A DNA stretch of 42,685 bases from Candidatus Gastranaerophilales bacterium. Lineage in GTDB: Bacteria > Cyanobacteriota > Vampirovibrionia > Gastranaerophilales > Gastranaerophilaceae. The translations under genes were made by a program, and so were the position numbers. The stretch lies in the NCBI GenBank assembly GCA_905235155.1, contig CAJOKJ010000016.1:1-42685 (forward strand). The letters run 5' to 3'. Below the pieces are notes generated by a model, which saw only the letters and a list, made by a program, of their open reading frames with translations, had not been told where the DNA came from and searched no databases. Shown piece by piece: positions 23,683-33,047 of the stretch; positions within the stretch are counted from its first letter, which is position 1, and each line of letters begins with the position of its first letter.

Positions 23683-26004
23683 TTATTGTTTAGGAGTTAA
23701 TCCCTCAATATTTAATTGACGAGCCTCAATGAACGCTAACTTTTCAAAATCTTCCAATGGCATAGGTCTTGCATACAAGAAACCTTGAGCAATATCACAA
23801 TCACTATCGGTCAAAAATTGTGCTTGTTCGACTGTTTCAATACCTTCAGCAACTGTCTTTAATGAAAGATTTTTAGCCATTGATAATACGTGCTGAACGA
23901 CAATTTTACCTCTGTCATCTGTTGTTGTATCATTAATGAAGCCTCTGTCTAATTTCAAAATATCACAAGAAATTTGTCTTAGCATATTCAATGACGAATA
24001 ACCTGAACCAAAGTCATCCATCGCAATACTGAAACCTTGTTTTTTTAACTCATCAACAATATCTTTAAACTTGTCAAAATCTTCAAAACTTGCTGTTTCA
24101 GTTAATTCCAGTTCAAGCAAAGACGTAGGTATTTGATATTTATCAATTAAATCCTTCAAGTTTTCAACAAAAAACTCATTACTTAAATGAAGTCTTGAAA
24201 CATTTACGGAAATAGGTATAGGGTCAAAACCTCTGTCAATCCAACTTCTAATAGTTTTACAAGCCAAATCCCACATATATCGGTCTACATTAAGAACAAA
24301 ACCATTTTTTTCAAACAAAGGAATAAAATCTCCCGGTGGAATAAAACCTTTTGTTGGATGAATCCATCTTACAAGAGCCTCTGAACCGGCTATTCTTAAT
24401 GTTTTCATATCATATTTTGGTTGCAAATACATGACAAATTGATTATTTAATAATGCACTATGCATTTCATCTTCGATATTTTTTTCACTCAATAATTGCT
24501 TTCTTAAGCTATCATCATAATAAGAAATATATTTATTAATATCTTCTGCAATTGTACGTTTCGCAAGCCCCACACGATCACACATTGTATATATAGGAAC
24601 AGTAACATCATTAATTAAATATACACCAAACAATGGTACAAGCTTAGCAACAACCTTGTTTGGTGTATCTTTTAATTGTCCCATTTTTTCATTATTATAA
24701 ACAGCAATGTCTTTATGAATTTTATCTATTACGTTGTTAATATCTTCATCATCACTGTATTTCATAATAAAAATATATGTAGCTGCATAAGAACGAGCCA
24801 ATAATGCATCTTTTGGCAAATTTTCTTTAATTATGTTATATACATCTTTCAATATAATATTTGCAACATCAAAACCATATATTTCGTTAATAACTTTAAA
24901 TTTAGCAATATCCATTAAAACTAAACAGTACTTATCCGATATTGAAATATTCTTAAGAATCTTTTGTGCTTCAATAATAAACTTAGGTTTGTTGTAACCT
25001 CCTGTAACATCATCTTGAAATGCAATTTTTATCATTTTTTCATAAGCATCTCTTTGCAAAACTTCAACACGCTTCAATATCAAGAATAATAAGCAACTGA
25101 TAGCCAACATTACACCAATTGTAAAAAATATTGCTTCAAATACACTTAAAGCTAAAACTTTAGCCGGCACATACAACACAATCATCCAATCGTAAAACGC
25201 AACAGGTGAGTATGCAGCAAGCCAAACTTGCTTATTCAACAATACCCAAAATACACCTGCTTTTTTTTCAGAGAACTTATTATATAAACCGGATTTTCTT
25301 ATATTTAAGAACAATTCAGGTTGGTCAAAGAAATTTTGAAAAGCCTCAACAGAATCATTATCAGCACGTAAAATGTAATCTCCATTACTTTTTATAATGT
25401 GTGCAAAAGCGGTATTATTAAATGTATTCACCTCTAACATTGTTTTAAAAATATCTGCTCTTGCTCTTGCAGACAAAATAGCCTTAACTTTTCCTTTTGA
25501 AAAAATAGGTACTGAATAAACATCTCTGAATGTTTCAACACCATTTTCAACAGAAATAGGAGTTCTGTTAAAGCAAGTTTGACCGGATTTGGCTTCATTA
25601 AAGCAAGGTAATTTTGAAACATTTGTTTTAATCTGATGTTTATTATATCTTTCATAAGTATAAGAAGTACCATCAAGCGTTACAAATGAAAATGAATTAA
25701 AAGCCGCTTGTCTTGCACCACTTTTTAAGTATGAAGATAATTCAGAAGGTCTGAATTCAGAAATATTATCCCCTATTGAACTTGATATCATTTCTAAAAC
25801 TTGTAAATCACCTTCTATTCGGTTATAAACGTTAAACGCAAGCTGTTGTGAAACTTCACCTACGATTTTTTCAGATGATTTTATTTGATTTTTCATCATG
25901 AAAAACAACATCAACAGCCCGACAACAACGAGCATAAATATTGATGCGATTAAAATATTTATATATCTGTCTTTTTTAGCAGTATTTTCTTGATTTTCTG
26001 ACAT
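23683..26004 (-). CDS. Membrane Cache sensor with degenerate GGDEF and EAL domains (c-di-GMP phosphodiesterase)
   Basis: A 773-aa signalling protein. TM1 is at 15-37, a periplasmic double-Cache-like sensor at about 38-285 and TM2 at 286-311. The GGDEF-like domain (about 325-480) has the active loop replaced by SYAAT (405-409), so it cannot be a normal diguanylate cyclase. The EAL domain (about 510-765) keeps EAL (542-544), NVSRLHL, ELTET, DDFGSGYS (663-670), LKLDRGFI and TVAEGIE (717-723), so phosphodiesterase activity is expected. It would lower c-di-GMP in response to an extracytoplasmic signal, plausibly controlling flagellar motility versus attachment in this flagellated organism. AGAAGG precedes the ATG. 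Confidence 0.93.
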   Translation of the reverse strand: MSENQENTAKKDRYINILIASIFMLVVVGLLMLFFMMKNQIKSSEKIVGEVSQQLAFNVYNRIEGDLQVLEMISSSIGDNISEFRPSELSSYLKSGARQAAFNSFSFVTLDGTSYTYERYNKHQIKTNVSKLPCFNEAKSGQTCFNRTPISVENGVETFRDVYSVPIFSKGKVKAILSARARADIFKTMLEVNTFNNTAFAHIIKSNGDYILRADNDSVEAFQNFFDQPELFLNIRKSGLYNKFSEKKAGVFWVLLNKQVWLAAYSPVAFYDWMIVLYVPAKVLALSVFEAIFFTIGVMLAISCLLFLILKRVEVLQRDAYEKMIKIAFQDDVTGGYNKPKFIIEAQKILKNISISDKYCLVLMDIAKFKVINEIYGFDVANIILKDVYNIIKENLPKDALLARSYAATYIFIMKYSDDEDINNVIDKIHKDIAVYNNEKMGQLKDTPNKVVAKLVPLFGVYLINDVTVPIYTMCDRVGLAKRTIAEDINKYISYYDDSLRKQLLSEKNIEDEMHSALLNNQFVMYLQPKYDMKTLRIAGSEALVRWIHPTKGFIPPGDFIPLFEKNGFVLNVDRYMWDLACKTIRSWIDRGFDPIPISVNVSRLHLSNEFFVENLKDLIDKYQIPTSLLELELTETASFEDFDKFKDIVDELKKQGFSIAMDDFGSGYSSLNMLRQISCDILKLDRGFINDTTTDDRGKIVVQHVLSMAKNLSLKTVAEGIETVEQAQFLTDSDCDIAQGFLYARPMPLEDFEKLAFIEARQLNIEGLTPKQ

Positions 26005-26117
26005 GTCAACCTTCTATATATAACATTAACATTATATTATAAAAATTTAAATTTGTCATAATTTCAGAAATAAAAAAACTGTTACATTAAAAAATATATA
26101 AATTGTACAAAATATAC

Positions 26118-26408
26118 TTATTTTATTATACTAAACGCAACTATTTGAGAATGCATAATGTTAAGCCAACTATATTTAAAACAAACAAAATCGTTACAAG
26201 TACATTCTTCTTCATCACAACTGCAATAGTCTTCTAAACGGCAGACAATAGCATCATTTAAAGTCAGAATATTATCCGCAACCTGCTTACATTTGCCATT
26301 GCATTTGTATACGAAACCTTCTATTTTCAAATATTCTGTAAAAATAACTATTCTTGCAGATTCAGATTTATTTACAATGTCATAAATTGTTTTGTTAATG
26401 CTATCCAT
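26118..26408 (-). CDS. Small cysteine-rich protein, 96 aa
   Basis: A 96-aa protein with a good ribosome binding site (GGAGAG). The cysteines cluster: CNGKC in the middle, then an acidic run CRLEDYCSCDEEECTCNDF followed by another Cys. The spacing suggests metal binding, for example zinc or iron-sulfur, but does not match a family I know. There is no signal peptide. It stands between the EAL gene and an XRE regulator on the same strand, 72 bp from the regulator, so joint expression with it is possible. Confidence 0.65.
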   Translation of the reverse strand: MDSINKTIYDIVNKSESARIVIFTEYLKIEGFVYKCNGKCKQVADNILTLNDAIVCRLEDYCSCDEEECTCNDFVCFKYSWLNIMHSQIVAFSIIK

Positions 26409-26480
26409 ATTTAAACTCTCCTTTTTTCTAAAAAGAGTTTAAAATTAAAGTATAGAATTTAAAATTGCATAATTAGGCTA

Positions 26481-26807
26481 TTAATTTTTAAATTCATTTA
26501 ATGAAACCACTGCTTTATACAAAAAAGCAATTTCTTTTTCGTCTGCATTATTAATAAAATCAATAAGTTTATTTTTTAAAGTATTTTTATCGTTAAAATG
26601 TTCAAAATTAAAAACTTCCAAAAAATTACTGCCAAGCACATCAAGCGTTTTTTCCAAAGTAGCAAAATTTGGGTAATTTCTGCCACACTCCATATTACTT
26701 ATTGTGTTAGGTTCAACATTTATTAATTCAGCCAGTTGCTCTTGAGTATAATTTTTTGATTTTCTTAATTCTCTTATTCTTAAACCCAAAGCTTTCTTTT
26801 TATTCAT
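26481..26807 (-). CDS. XRE-family helix-turn-helix transcriptional regulator
   Basis: A 108-aa protein with a Cro/C1-type helix-turn-helix at residues about 8-62 (LGLRIRELRKSKNYTQEQLA, then VEPNTISNMECGRNYP). The C-terminal 45 residues form a short helical, probably dimerising, segment. It is a DNA-binding repressor-type regulator; its target is not evident. The small Cys-rich gene downstream is the nearest co-directional candidate. Confidence 0.88.
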   Translation of the reverse strand: MNKKKALGLRIRELRKSKNYTQEQLAELINVEPNTISNMECGRNYPNFATLEKTLDVLGSNFLEVFNFEHFNDKNTLKNKLIDFINNADEKEIAFLYKAVVSLNEFKN

Positions 26808-26966
26808 AACTATATATTAATTTATATTTTTATAAATTACACATAATTATAATGATTTTATCATATAAAAAATCCGTTTATTTGTGATAATATAAAAATT
26901 ATCTGTATATATTTCACTAAAAATCAGTTAAATTTGTATACATTTTAAAATAGGATTTTTTATACA

Positions 26967-27119
26967 ATGCTTAAGTTTTTAAAATTATTAAAAGAATTTA
27001 TCTTTAAATTATTAAAAAAAACATTGGAACTTTTTGGTGTTTTCTGCGAAATATGCTCAGCTTGTATGCGTTACGACTTTGATGCTATTGATAATAACAA
27101 TAATAAAAAAGACAAATAA
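26967..27119 (+). CDS. 50-aa small protein with an amphipathic helix and CxxCxxC motif
   Basis: ATG 26967 has AGGA at 26952-26955, a rather long 11-base spacing. The product begins with a Leu/Lys/Phe amphipathic helix (MLKFLKLLKEFIFKLLKK), followed by FCEICSAC and an Asn/Lys-rich tail. The stop codon lies in the left arm of a strong terminator, which supports a real transcript ending here. It may be a membrane-associated metal-binding peptide; no family is recognised. Confidence 0.5.
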   Translation: MLKFLKLLKEFIFKLLKKTLELFGVFCEICSACMRYDFDAIDNNNNKKDK

Positions 27120-27151
27120 ACGCAGTAATGCAATGTTACTGCGTTTATTTG
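27113..27151. terminator. Bidirectional terminator, 16-bp stem
   Basis: CAAATAAACGCAGTAA and its exact complement flank a 7-base loop. It is shared by the 50-aa gene (+) and the gltX operon (-), whose last stop is at 27169. Confidence 0.9.
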
Positions 27152-27168
27152 TTTAAATATTTAATAAT

Positions 27169-28635
27169 CTATTTTATTGCTTTCTTTGCTCTATTTAGAA
27201 CTTTATCTTTACCCAAAATAGCAAGAACTGCTGTCATATCAGCACCACGAGTTCTGCCTGTTACAGCACCTCTTATAGCCCACATTGTAACTTTTGGTTT
27301 AATACCTTTTTCTTTAAATTCACCTCTGAAAACTTCCAATTTTTCATGTAAATTTTCTTCAGTCCATTCCCAATCTTTTGCTTGCTCTACAAAGGCTTTT
27401 AAAACTTCTTGAGATGTTTCCGTATCAAGAACAGTTGTTTGAACTTCATCGTCAACAACAACATCTTGACCAAAGAAATAAGGAACCGCATCAGTTATAT
27501 CTGAAAGGATTGTCAAAGGTTCTCTTGTTACTTCAACCATTCTTGTATATTGTTCATCACTTAATTCTGATAAATCATAGTTTGATAAGAATGGTTTTAA
27601 ACGTTCCTTCAATTCCTCAGTACTTAATTTTTTAATATACTGACCATTCATCCAATTTAATTTGTCGTATTCAAATACTGAATTTGACGATGAAACTTCA
27701 TGTATTCTGAAGTCTTGGGCAATTTCATCAACATTTTTTATTTCAACACCATCTGATGGAGCCCAGCCCAATAAAGCAACAAAGTTAATTAACGCTTCTG
27801 TTAAATAACCATTTTCTACAAACTCAGAAACGGCTGTTGCACCATGACGTTTTGATAACTTACTTCTGTCAGGTGCTAAAATCATACCTAAATGCCCAAA
27901 TCTTGGCACTTCTGCACCTAAGGCTTCATAAATCAATATTTGCTTAAATGTATTTGAAATATGGTCTTCTCCACGAATTATGTGAGAAATTTTCATCAAC
28001 ATATCATCAATTACAACAGCAAAGTTATAAGTTGGAGAACCGTTTGATTTCATAATTACAAAATCACCAATAAGACTTGTATCTTGGTGTAAATCACCTT
28101 TTACCAAATCTTCAAAATGGATTACAGGAGAATCGTGAAAAGCTTTTCTTGCTTTATCAATAGAAAAACGAATTGCAGGTTTTCTTCCTTCAGCTCTTAG
28201 TTTTGCTTTTTCTTCTTCCGTTAAATTTTCACATTTTTTAGAATATACATAAGCTTTTTTATTTTTTGTCGCTTCTTCTTTTTCGGCTTCCAATTCTTCA
28301 GGTGTGCAATAGCACTCATAAGCAAAACCTTTATCCAGCAATTCTTGAACGTATTTAGGATAAATATCAAATCTTTCTGATTGAGTATAAGGACCGTAAG
28401 GACCTCCAACGTCAGGACCTTCATCCCAATTTAAGCCCAACGCTTTTAAACTGTCAAAAATATTATCTATATATGCTTGACTTGTACGTTCTGCATCCGT
28501 ATCTTCAATTCTTAATACGAATTTGCCGCCAACTTTTTTTGCATATAAATAGTTAAACAAAGCTGTTCTTGCAGTACCAACGTGTAAATTACCGCTTGGT
28601 GACGGTGCAATTCTAACTCTTACTTCTTCTGACAT
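27169..28635 (-). CDS. gltX: Glutamyl-tRNA synthetase
   Basis: A 488-aa class I aminoacyl-tRNA synthetase that charges tRNA-Glu, probably also tRNA-Gln in bacteria lacking GlnRS. The N-terminus has APSPSGNLHVGTAR (the HIGH motif as HVG at 18-20), followed by RIEDTDAERT. The KMSKS motif is LSKRHG (about residue 257). The length is typical. It is the last gene of the dapB-to-gltX operon, 69 bp after the hypothetical gene. AAGGAAAGAAGG lies upstream of the ATG. Confidence 0.97.
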   Translation of the reverse strand: MSEEVRVRIAPSPSGNLHVGTARTALFNYLYAKKVGGKFVLRIEDTDAERTSQAYIDNIFDSLKALGLNWDEGPDVGGPYGPYTQSERFDIYPKYVQELLDKGFAYECYCTPEELEAEKEEATKNKKAYVYSKKCENLTEEEKAKLRAEGRKPAIRFSIDKARKAFHDSPVIHFEDLVKGDLHQDTSLIGDFVIMKSNGSPTYNFAVVIDDMLMKISHIIRGEDHISNTFKQILIYEALGAEVPRFGHLGMILAPDRSKLSKRHGATAVSEFVENGYLTEALINFVALLGWAPSDGVEIKNVDEIAQDFRIHEVSSSNSVFEYDKLNWMNGQYIKKLSTEELKERLKPFLSNYDLSELSDEQYTRMVEVTREPLTILSDITDAVPYFFGQDVVVDDEVQTTVLDTETSQEVLKAFVEQAKDWEWTEENLHEKLEVFRGEFKEKGIKPKVTMWAIRGAVTGRTRGADMTAVLAILGKDKVLNRAKKAIK

Positions 28636-28704
28636 AAATTTACCTTCTTTCCTTCTTCTTTGATTTTATTATCTCATGAAAAAAGGTTTTTGACACAATA
28701 TTTT

Positions 28705-29145
28705 TTAATTTGATGTCATTTTATGCTGATTAATTCTATTCATCAACTCTCTATACTTTGTAAAAAATCTTATTGCTTGTGCTTTTGAATTATGCGGAAC
28801 AGTATAGGACATTTGCTTATTTGTAATAACGTCAAGCATTTCAATATTTAAAGGTTTATTACTATTTAATATTTCACTTGCATTCATACTTGGTTTTAAA
28901 TTGTATTGAAACATCATATTTGAGGCTTCATTCTGGTATACAACATCTTTTCCCCATAAATCGTTAGAAATAATGAAAAAAAAGCCGTTCAAATGAATAT
29001 ATCTTAGCTTATTTGGATCACCATCAGCAATTGTTCTTGGAAAAGCACAGAAAAAATTTTTTTTTGACAGCACAAGTCCAAAAATACAAACAGCCACTAC
29101 GGCAATAAATAAGATTAATACTATTAAAATAATTAATATACTCAT
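28705..29145 (-). CDS. Conserved-context membrane-anchored protein, 146 aa
   Basis: One N-terminal transmembrane helix (IILIVLILFIAVVAVCIFGL, about 4-25) is followed by a soluble domain of about 115 residues (NPKLRY-like strand region, DLWGKDVVYQNEAS, FFTKYRELMNRI). I recognise no family. It starts 11 bp after fabZ and precedes gltX in the same operon, so it may have an envelope role, but nothing in the sequence proves it. Confidence 0.65.
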   Translation of the reverse strand: MSILIILIVLILFIAVVAVCIFGLVLSKKNFFCAFPRTIADGDPNKLRYIHLNGFFFIISNDLWGKDVVYQNEASNMMFQYNLKPSMNASEILNSNKPLNIEMLDVITNKQMSYTVPHNSKAQAIRFFTKYRELMNRINQHKMTSN

Positions 29146-29156
29146 TTATGCAACCA

Positions 29157-29606
29157 CTATTTAATGCAAACCGTCATATCTGCTTCTACAACAATTTTAC
29201 CGTCAACCATACCAACACCGTGACTTTTTCCGATTGGTCCTTTTAATTTTAATAAATCTATTCGCATATCTAATTTGTCACCGGGACGAACAATGCCTTT
29301 AAATCTTGCATTTTCAATTCCTGCAAAAAGTGCTAAACTACCTTTAAACTTATCCATTGATAGCAAAATTGGAGCAGAACATTGAGCCATTGCCTCGATT
29401 TGTAAAACACCCGGCATAACAGGATTGTTTGGAAAATGTCCTTGAAAAAATGGTTCATTCCATGTCAAATTTTTATATCCGATAGCATACTCTCCAGGTA
29501 CACATTCTGTAATTCTATCTACTAATAAAAAAGGATATCTATGAGGCACTAAATCCAAAATTTGCACCGCATCATAAGTCAATATTGTTTTTTGTTCTTC
29601 TGACAT
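29157..29606 (-). CDS. fabZ: 3-hydroxyacyl-[acyl-carrier-protein] dehydratase FabZ
   Basis: A 149-aa hot-dog-fold dehydratase of fatty-acid elongation. The diagnostic motifs are HRYPFLLVDR (22-31) and GHFPNNPVMPG with catalytic H57, followed by E71 in LQIEAMAQ. AAGGAG precedes the ATG. It sits 12 bp downstream of lpxC, a common grouping that balances acyl chains between phospholipids and lipid A. Confidence 0.96.
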   Translation of the reverse strand: MSEEQKTILTYDAVQILDLVPHRYPFLLVDRITECVPGEYAIGYKNLTWNEPFFQGHFPNNPVMPGVLQIEAMAQCSAPILLSMDKFKGSLALFAGIENARFKGIVRPGDKLDMRIDLLKLKGPIGKSHGVGMVDGKIVVEADMTVCIK

Positions 29607-29618
29607 TTAAACTTCTCC

Positions 29619-30434
29619 TTATTCACATTTTATCAATTTATCTTTTAATTTTACCGCAGTTTTAACATGCACGGCATGTCCTGCTTCCTTTGCAATAATT
29701 TGAGCCTTCATATATAAAGGATTTACACCTGTTAAATATAAATCACCTATTATATCAAGAATTTTATGCTTGATTGGCTCTCTATCACTTCTTAATTTTG
29801 TTGTATAACCACCGTCATCAGTAAATCCTACTGTATTTTCTTGAGTAACACCTTTTGCGTATCCGAAAAATTGAAATTTCTTCAAATCACGTAAAAAGCC
29901 AAAGGTTCTTGCTTCGATAATCTCATTACCGTTTTTAGTATCATAACTTGCCCATCTGTGTCTATAATCCGGATGGTCATAATTTACACCGTAAGAAATT
30001 CTTAATGTTTCATCAGGAACGATTACCACATGGGTTTTACCGTTTAAATACGAAACAGGCTCCAGCAAGGTATAATAAATAGGTTTTGATTTTTCAACAC
30101 CAGCTTTTTTAAAAGCCTTAACCCATTCATAAGAACTACCGTCTAAAATTGGCATTTCACCTTCTGTTAAATAAACATCAATTGAATCTACCCCGCAAAA
30201 AGCACAAGCAGCCATAAAATGCTCTATGAGCATTATTTGTCTGTTTCCCTGTCCTATGCAAACACAATGACTTGTTGAAGAAACATTATCAACATCGGCA
30301 ATAACTGCATCCTCATATTTTTTCAGATAAAACTTTATTTTACCTGATGTAGAAGGTTTTACAGTAACCTCACAGTCTTGATTTTTCATCAAGCCATTGC
30401 CTTTTATTGTAAATTCTTTTTTAATTGTTGTCAT
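29619..30434 (-). CDS. lpxC: UDP-3-O-acyl-N-acetylglucosamine deacetylase LpxC
   Basis: A 271-aa zinc deacetylase that catalyses the committed step of lipid A synthesis. The zinc ligands are H72 (EHFMAA), H223 and D227 (KHKILDIIGDLYL), and the general acid is H253 (GHAVHVK). Other markers are MPILDGSS and EARTFGF. It is stand-alone, not fused to FabZ as in some lineages. It starts two bases after lpxD, implying coupled translation. Confidence 0.96.
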   Translation of the reverse strand: MTTIKKEFTIKGNGLMKNQDCEVTVKPSTSGKIKFYLKKYEDAVIADVDNVSSTSHCVCIGQGNRQIMLIEHFMAACAFCGVDSIDVYLTEGEMPILDGSSYEWVKAFKKAGVEKSKPIYYTLLEPVSYLNGKTHVVIVPDETLRISYGVNYDHPDYRHRWASYDTKNGNEIIEARTFGFLRDLKKFQFFGYAKGVTQENTVGFTDDGGYTTKLRSDREPIKHKILDIIGDLYLTGVNPLYMKAQIIAKEAGHAVHVKTAVKLKDKLIKCE

Positions 30435-30436
30435 AA

Positions 30437-31531
30437 TTAATTTTCTTCACTATCTTCAAGGAATGTCTTTAACATTGGTTCATATTTTTTAAATTTAGCA
30501 ATCAAATCTCCTGCATCTTTAAGAGTTTTCAATTGCTTAATAAATTCTTTTCTTGGAACAGCCGGAATACCGACAATAATAGATTTTTCAGGGAATGATT
30601 TTGAAACACCTGCTTTTGCTGCAATTAAGCTGTCGCTGCCAATATTAATATGATCAGCCAAACCGGCTTGACCTGCAATAACAACCCTATCACCGATTAC
30701 ACAGCTACCTGCAATACCAACTTGTGAAACAATCATACAACCACTACCAACACGACAATTATGACCAATCATAACTAGGTCATCAATTTTTGTATCATCA
30801 CCGATAACGGTATTTTCAATTGTACCTCTGTCAATTGCGGTATTTGCACCAATTTCAACGTTATTTCCAATAACAACTGAACCTAAAGAAGGTATTTTAA
30901 ATATTTTTTGTTCTTTATTTTCTTGTTTAATTTCACCTTCTTTTCTTGCTTGTTCAATATTATCAGGTGTTTCCGTAACAAAACTAAAACCGTCGGCACC
31001 TAACGAAACTCCATGATGGAAAATACAATCATTGCCAACAACTACTCTGTCACCTATATTTACGTTTGCGTGCAAAAAACAATTATCACCTATTTTTGCA
31101 TTGTTTCCGATATATGAATTTGCTAAAATTCTAGTATTTTCCCCAACAACCGCACCTTTTGAAACAACAACATTTGCTCCGATTTTTGCAGATTTTGCAA
31201 CAGTTGCTTCAGGATGTATTACCGCAGTAGGATGTACATTATCATTTACATAAGGTTCTTCGTAAAAAAGAGTTAATAATTTCATCATTGCAAGTCTTGG
31301 TCTTTCAACTTCAATTATTGTTAAACCTTCAAAACTTACACCTAAAGGAGCTAATGCTGCTTTCGCTTTGGTTTTTGCAAGATTACCAATTTCTTCTTCA
31401 CTCAAAGCCAATGCCAGCATGTTTTCATCACACAATAAAGGCGGTGCTATCATTCTTATTTTTGCATCTTCTGCTTTTGTTAAAATACCACCTACAATTT
31501 GTGAAATTTCTTCTACTGAAAACTCTTTCAT
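30437..31531 (-). CDS. lpxD: UDP-3-O-(3-hydroxyacyl)glucosamine N-acyltransferase LpxD
   Basis: A 364-aa acyltransferase. The N-terminal uridine-binding domain (about 1-95) is followed by a left-handed beta-helix of hexapeptide repeats ([20 protein letters not shown] and many more) with the catalytic-His region IGHNCRVG, and a C-terminal helix. A roughly 25-residue charged insert ([17 protein letters not shown]) interrupts the helix around residue 195. AAGGAG precedes the ATG. It acts after LpxC in lipid A synthesis and sits directly upstream of lpxC. Confidence 0.95.
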   Translation of the reverse strand: MKEFSVEEISQIVGGILTKAEDAKIRMIAPPLLCDENMLALALSEEEIGNLAKTKAKAALAPLGVSFEGLTIIEVERPRLAMMKLLTLFYEEPYVNDNVHPTAVIHPEATVAKSAKIGANVVVSKGAVVGENTRILANSYIGNNAKIGDNCFLHANVNIGDRVVVGNDCIFHHGVSLGADGFSFVTETPDNIEQARKEGEIKQENKEQKIFKIPSLGSVVIGNNVEIGANTAIDRGTIENTVIGDDTKIDDLVMIGHNCRVGSGCMIVSQVGIAGSCVIGDRVVIAGQAGLADHINIGSDSLIAAKAGVSKSFPEKSIIVGIPAVPRKEFIKQLKTLKDAGDLIAKFKKYEPMLKTFLEDSEEN

Positions 31532-31540
31532 AATTTCTCC

Positions 31541-32017
31541 TTATATATTTTTCATTTTTTCTATCGTATTAGTTGTTGATTTACCTTGCACAAATTCTAT
31601 AAATTTTACATCTATATTGTTGTTTATTATAACTTCACGTTCTTCTTCCGGCAAAGTTTCAAACGTATAGTCTGCACCTTTCGTATGAAAATCAGGTTTA
31701 ATTTTATCCAAAAGTTTGCAAGGTGATTTCTCATCAAATATTACCACATAATCAACACAAGATAAAGCACATAATATCTCAGCCCTATCTAATTCAGTGT
31801 TAATAGGTCGATTATCACCTTTATTTTTCTTAACAGAAGTATCTGAATTTAACATAACAACAGAATAATCTGCTATTTCTTTTGTTTTTTGTAAATATCG
31901 TACATGCCCAACATGCAAAATATCATAACAACCGTTTGTTGTAACAACGGTTTTACCTCTTTGTTGCAATGTTTTTACTATATTTACAATTTCATCTTGA
32001 GAAACAAGTTTACTCAT
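31541..32017 (-). CDS. rfaE2: D-glycero-beta-D-manno-heptose 1-phosphate adenylyltransferase (RfaE2/HldE C-domain type)
   Basis: A 158-aa nucleotidyltransferase. The start is ATG 32017, whose A overlaps the asd stop codon by one base; the longer frame lies within asd. The motifs NGCYDILHVGH (H35, H38) and RPINTELDRAEIL, then STTNTIEKM, match the C-terminal half of HldE. It makes ADP-heptose for the LPS inner core. The kinase domain is not in this window, so the bifunctional enzyme is split in this organism or the kinase is elsewhere. It is followed by lpxD after 9 bp. Confidence 0.92.
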   Translation of the reverse strand: MSKLVSQDEIVNIVKTLQQRGKTVVTTNGCYDILHVGHVRYLQKTKEIADYSVVMLNSDTSVKKNKGDNRPINTELDRAEILCALSCVDYVVIFDEKSPCKLLDKIKPDFHTKGADYTFETLPEEEREVIINNNIDVKFIEFVQGKSTTNTIEKMKNI

Positions 32018-33036
32018 TAAAATAACCCCATTTCGATAATTTTTTTGCAAATTCTGACTGTATTTAACGCAGCACCTATCCTTAAATTGTCGCCAACACA
32101 CCAGAAAGAAATACCATTTTCAAATGCAATATTTTTTCTTATTCTACCGATATAAACAGGGTCTTTACCGGCACATTGAATTGCTGTCGGGAATTTTTTA
32201 TTTTCAATATCGTCAACGACTTCAATACCATAAGCACCTCTCAAAGCTTCTCTTGCTTGTTCAGCCGTAATAGAATTTTCAAATTCTAAATCTATTGCTT
32301 CTGAGTGTCCGACAAATACAGGAACTCTAACTGCTGTACAAGAAATAGGCATATCATCCGGAAAGTGCATAATTTTTCTTGTTTCGTTTGTTACTTTCAT
32401 TTCCTCTTTTGTGTAACCATTTTCACAAAATACATCTATCTGCGGAACACAGTTAAAAGCAATTTCTTGAGTAAATTTTACAGGAGTAAAATCTTTATCT
32501 TCAAGTCTTGCTTTAGTATTTTCTTTTAATTCGTTAATTGCTGCAAGCCCTGCACCACTAACGGATTGATAAGTTGAAACTATCATTCTTTTTATTTTTG
32601 CCAAATCATTTAATGGTTTCAGTGCTAGAATTAATTGAGAAGTTGAACAATTAGGATTTGAAATTATACCTTTGTGATTTTTTAAATCATCATCATTAAC
32701 TCCTGCAATTACAAGAGGAACATCTTTATCCATACGAAAAGCACTTGAATTATCAATAATTAAGCCTCCTCTTTTAACAATTTCAGGTGCAAATTGTTTA
32801 CTTGTTGACGCACCCGCAGATGCCAAAACAATATCAATGCCGTCAAAAGAATCCGGGTTAGCTTCTTCAAGAGTATATTCTTTACGGTCAAAACTTAATT
32901 TTGAACCCGCACTTTTTGCACTTGAAAGCAATTTGACAGAATTATAAGGAATTTTTAATTCTTCCATAATCTCTAAAATGTGTCTGCCAACAACACCTGT
33001 GGCACCTAAAACTGCGATATTTGGTTTTCTTTCCAT
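32017..33036 (-). CDS. asd: Aspartate-semialdehyde dehydrogenase
   Basis: A 339-aa NADP-dependent enzyme of the aspartate pathway to lysine, diaminopimelate, threonine and methionine. It has the nucleotide-binding GATGVVGRHI at 11-20, catalytic SNPNCST with C130, QSVSGAG, and substrate-binding RVPVFVGHSEAI. The length is typical. AAGGA precedes the ATG. It follows dapB by 11 bp, so the two consecutive DAP-pathway activities are co-expressed. Confidence 0.96.
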   Translation of the reverse strand: MERKPNIAVLGATGVVGRHILEIMEELKIPYNSVKLLSSAKSAGSKLSFDRKEYTLEEANPDSFDGIDIVLASAGASTSKQFAPEIVKRGGLIIDNSSAFRMDKDVPLVIAGVNDDDLKNHKGIISNPNCSTSQLILALKPLNDLAKIKRMIVSTYQSVSGAGLAAINELKENTKARLEDKDFTPVKFTQEIAFNCVPQIDVFCENGYTKEEMKVTNETRKIMHFPDDMPISCTAVRVPVFVGHSEAIDLEFENSITAEQAREALRGAYGIEVVDDIENKKFPTAIQCAGKDPVYIGRIRKNIAFENGISFWCVGDNLRIGAALNTVRICKKIIEMGLF

Positions 33037-33047
33037 TTATTTTGTCC

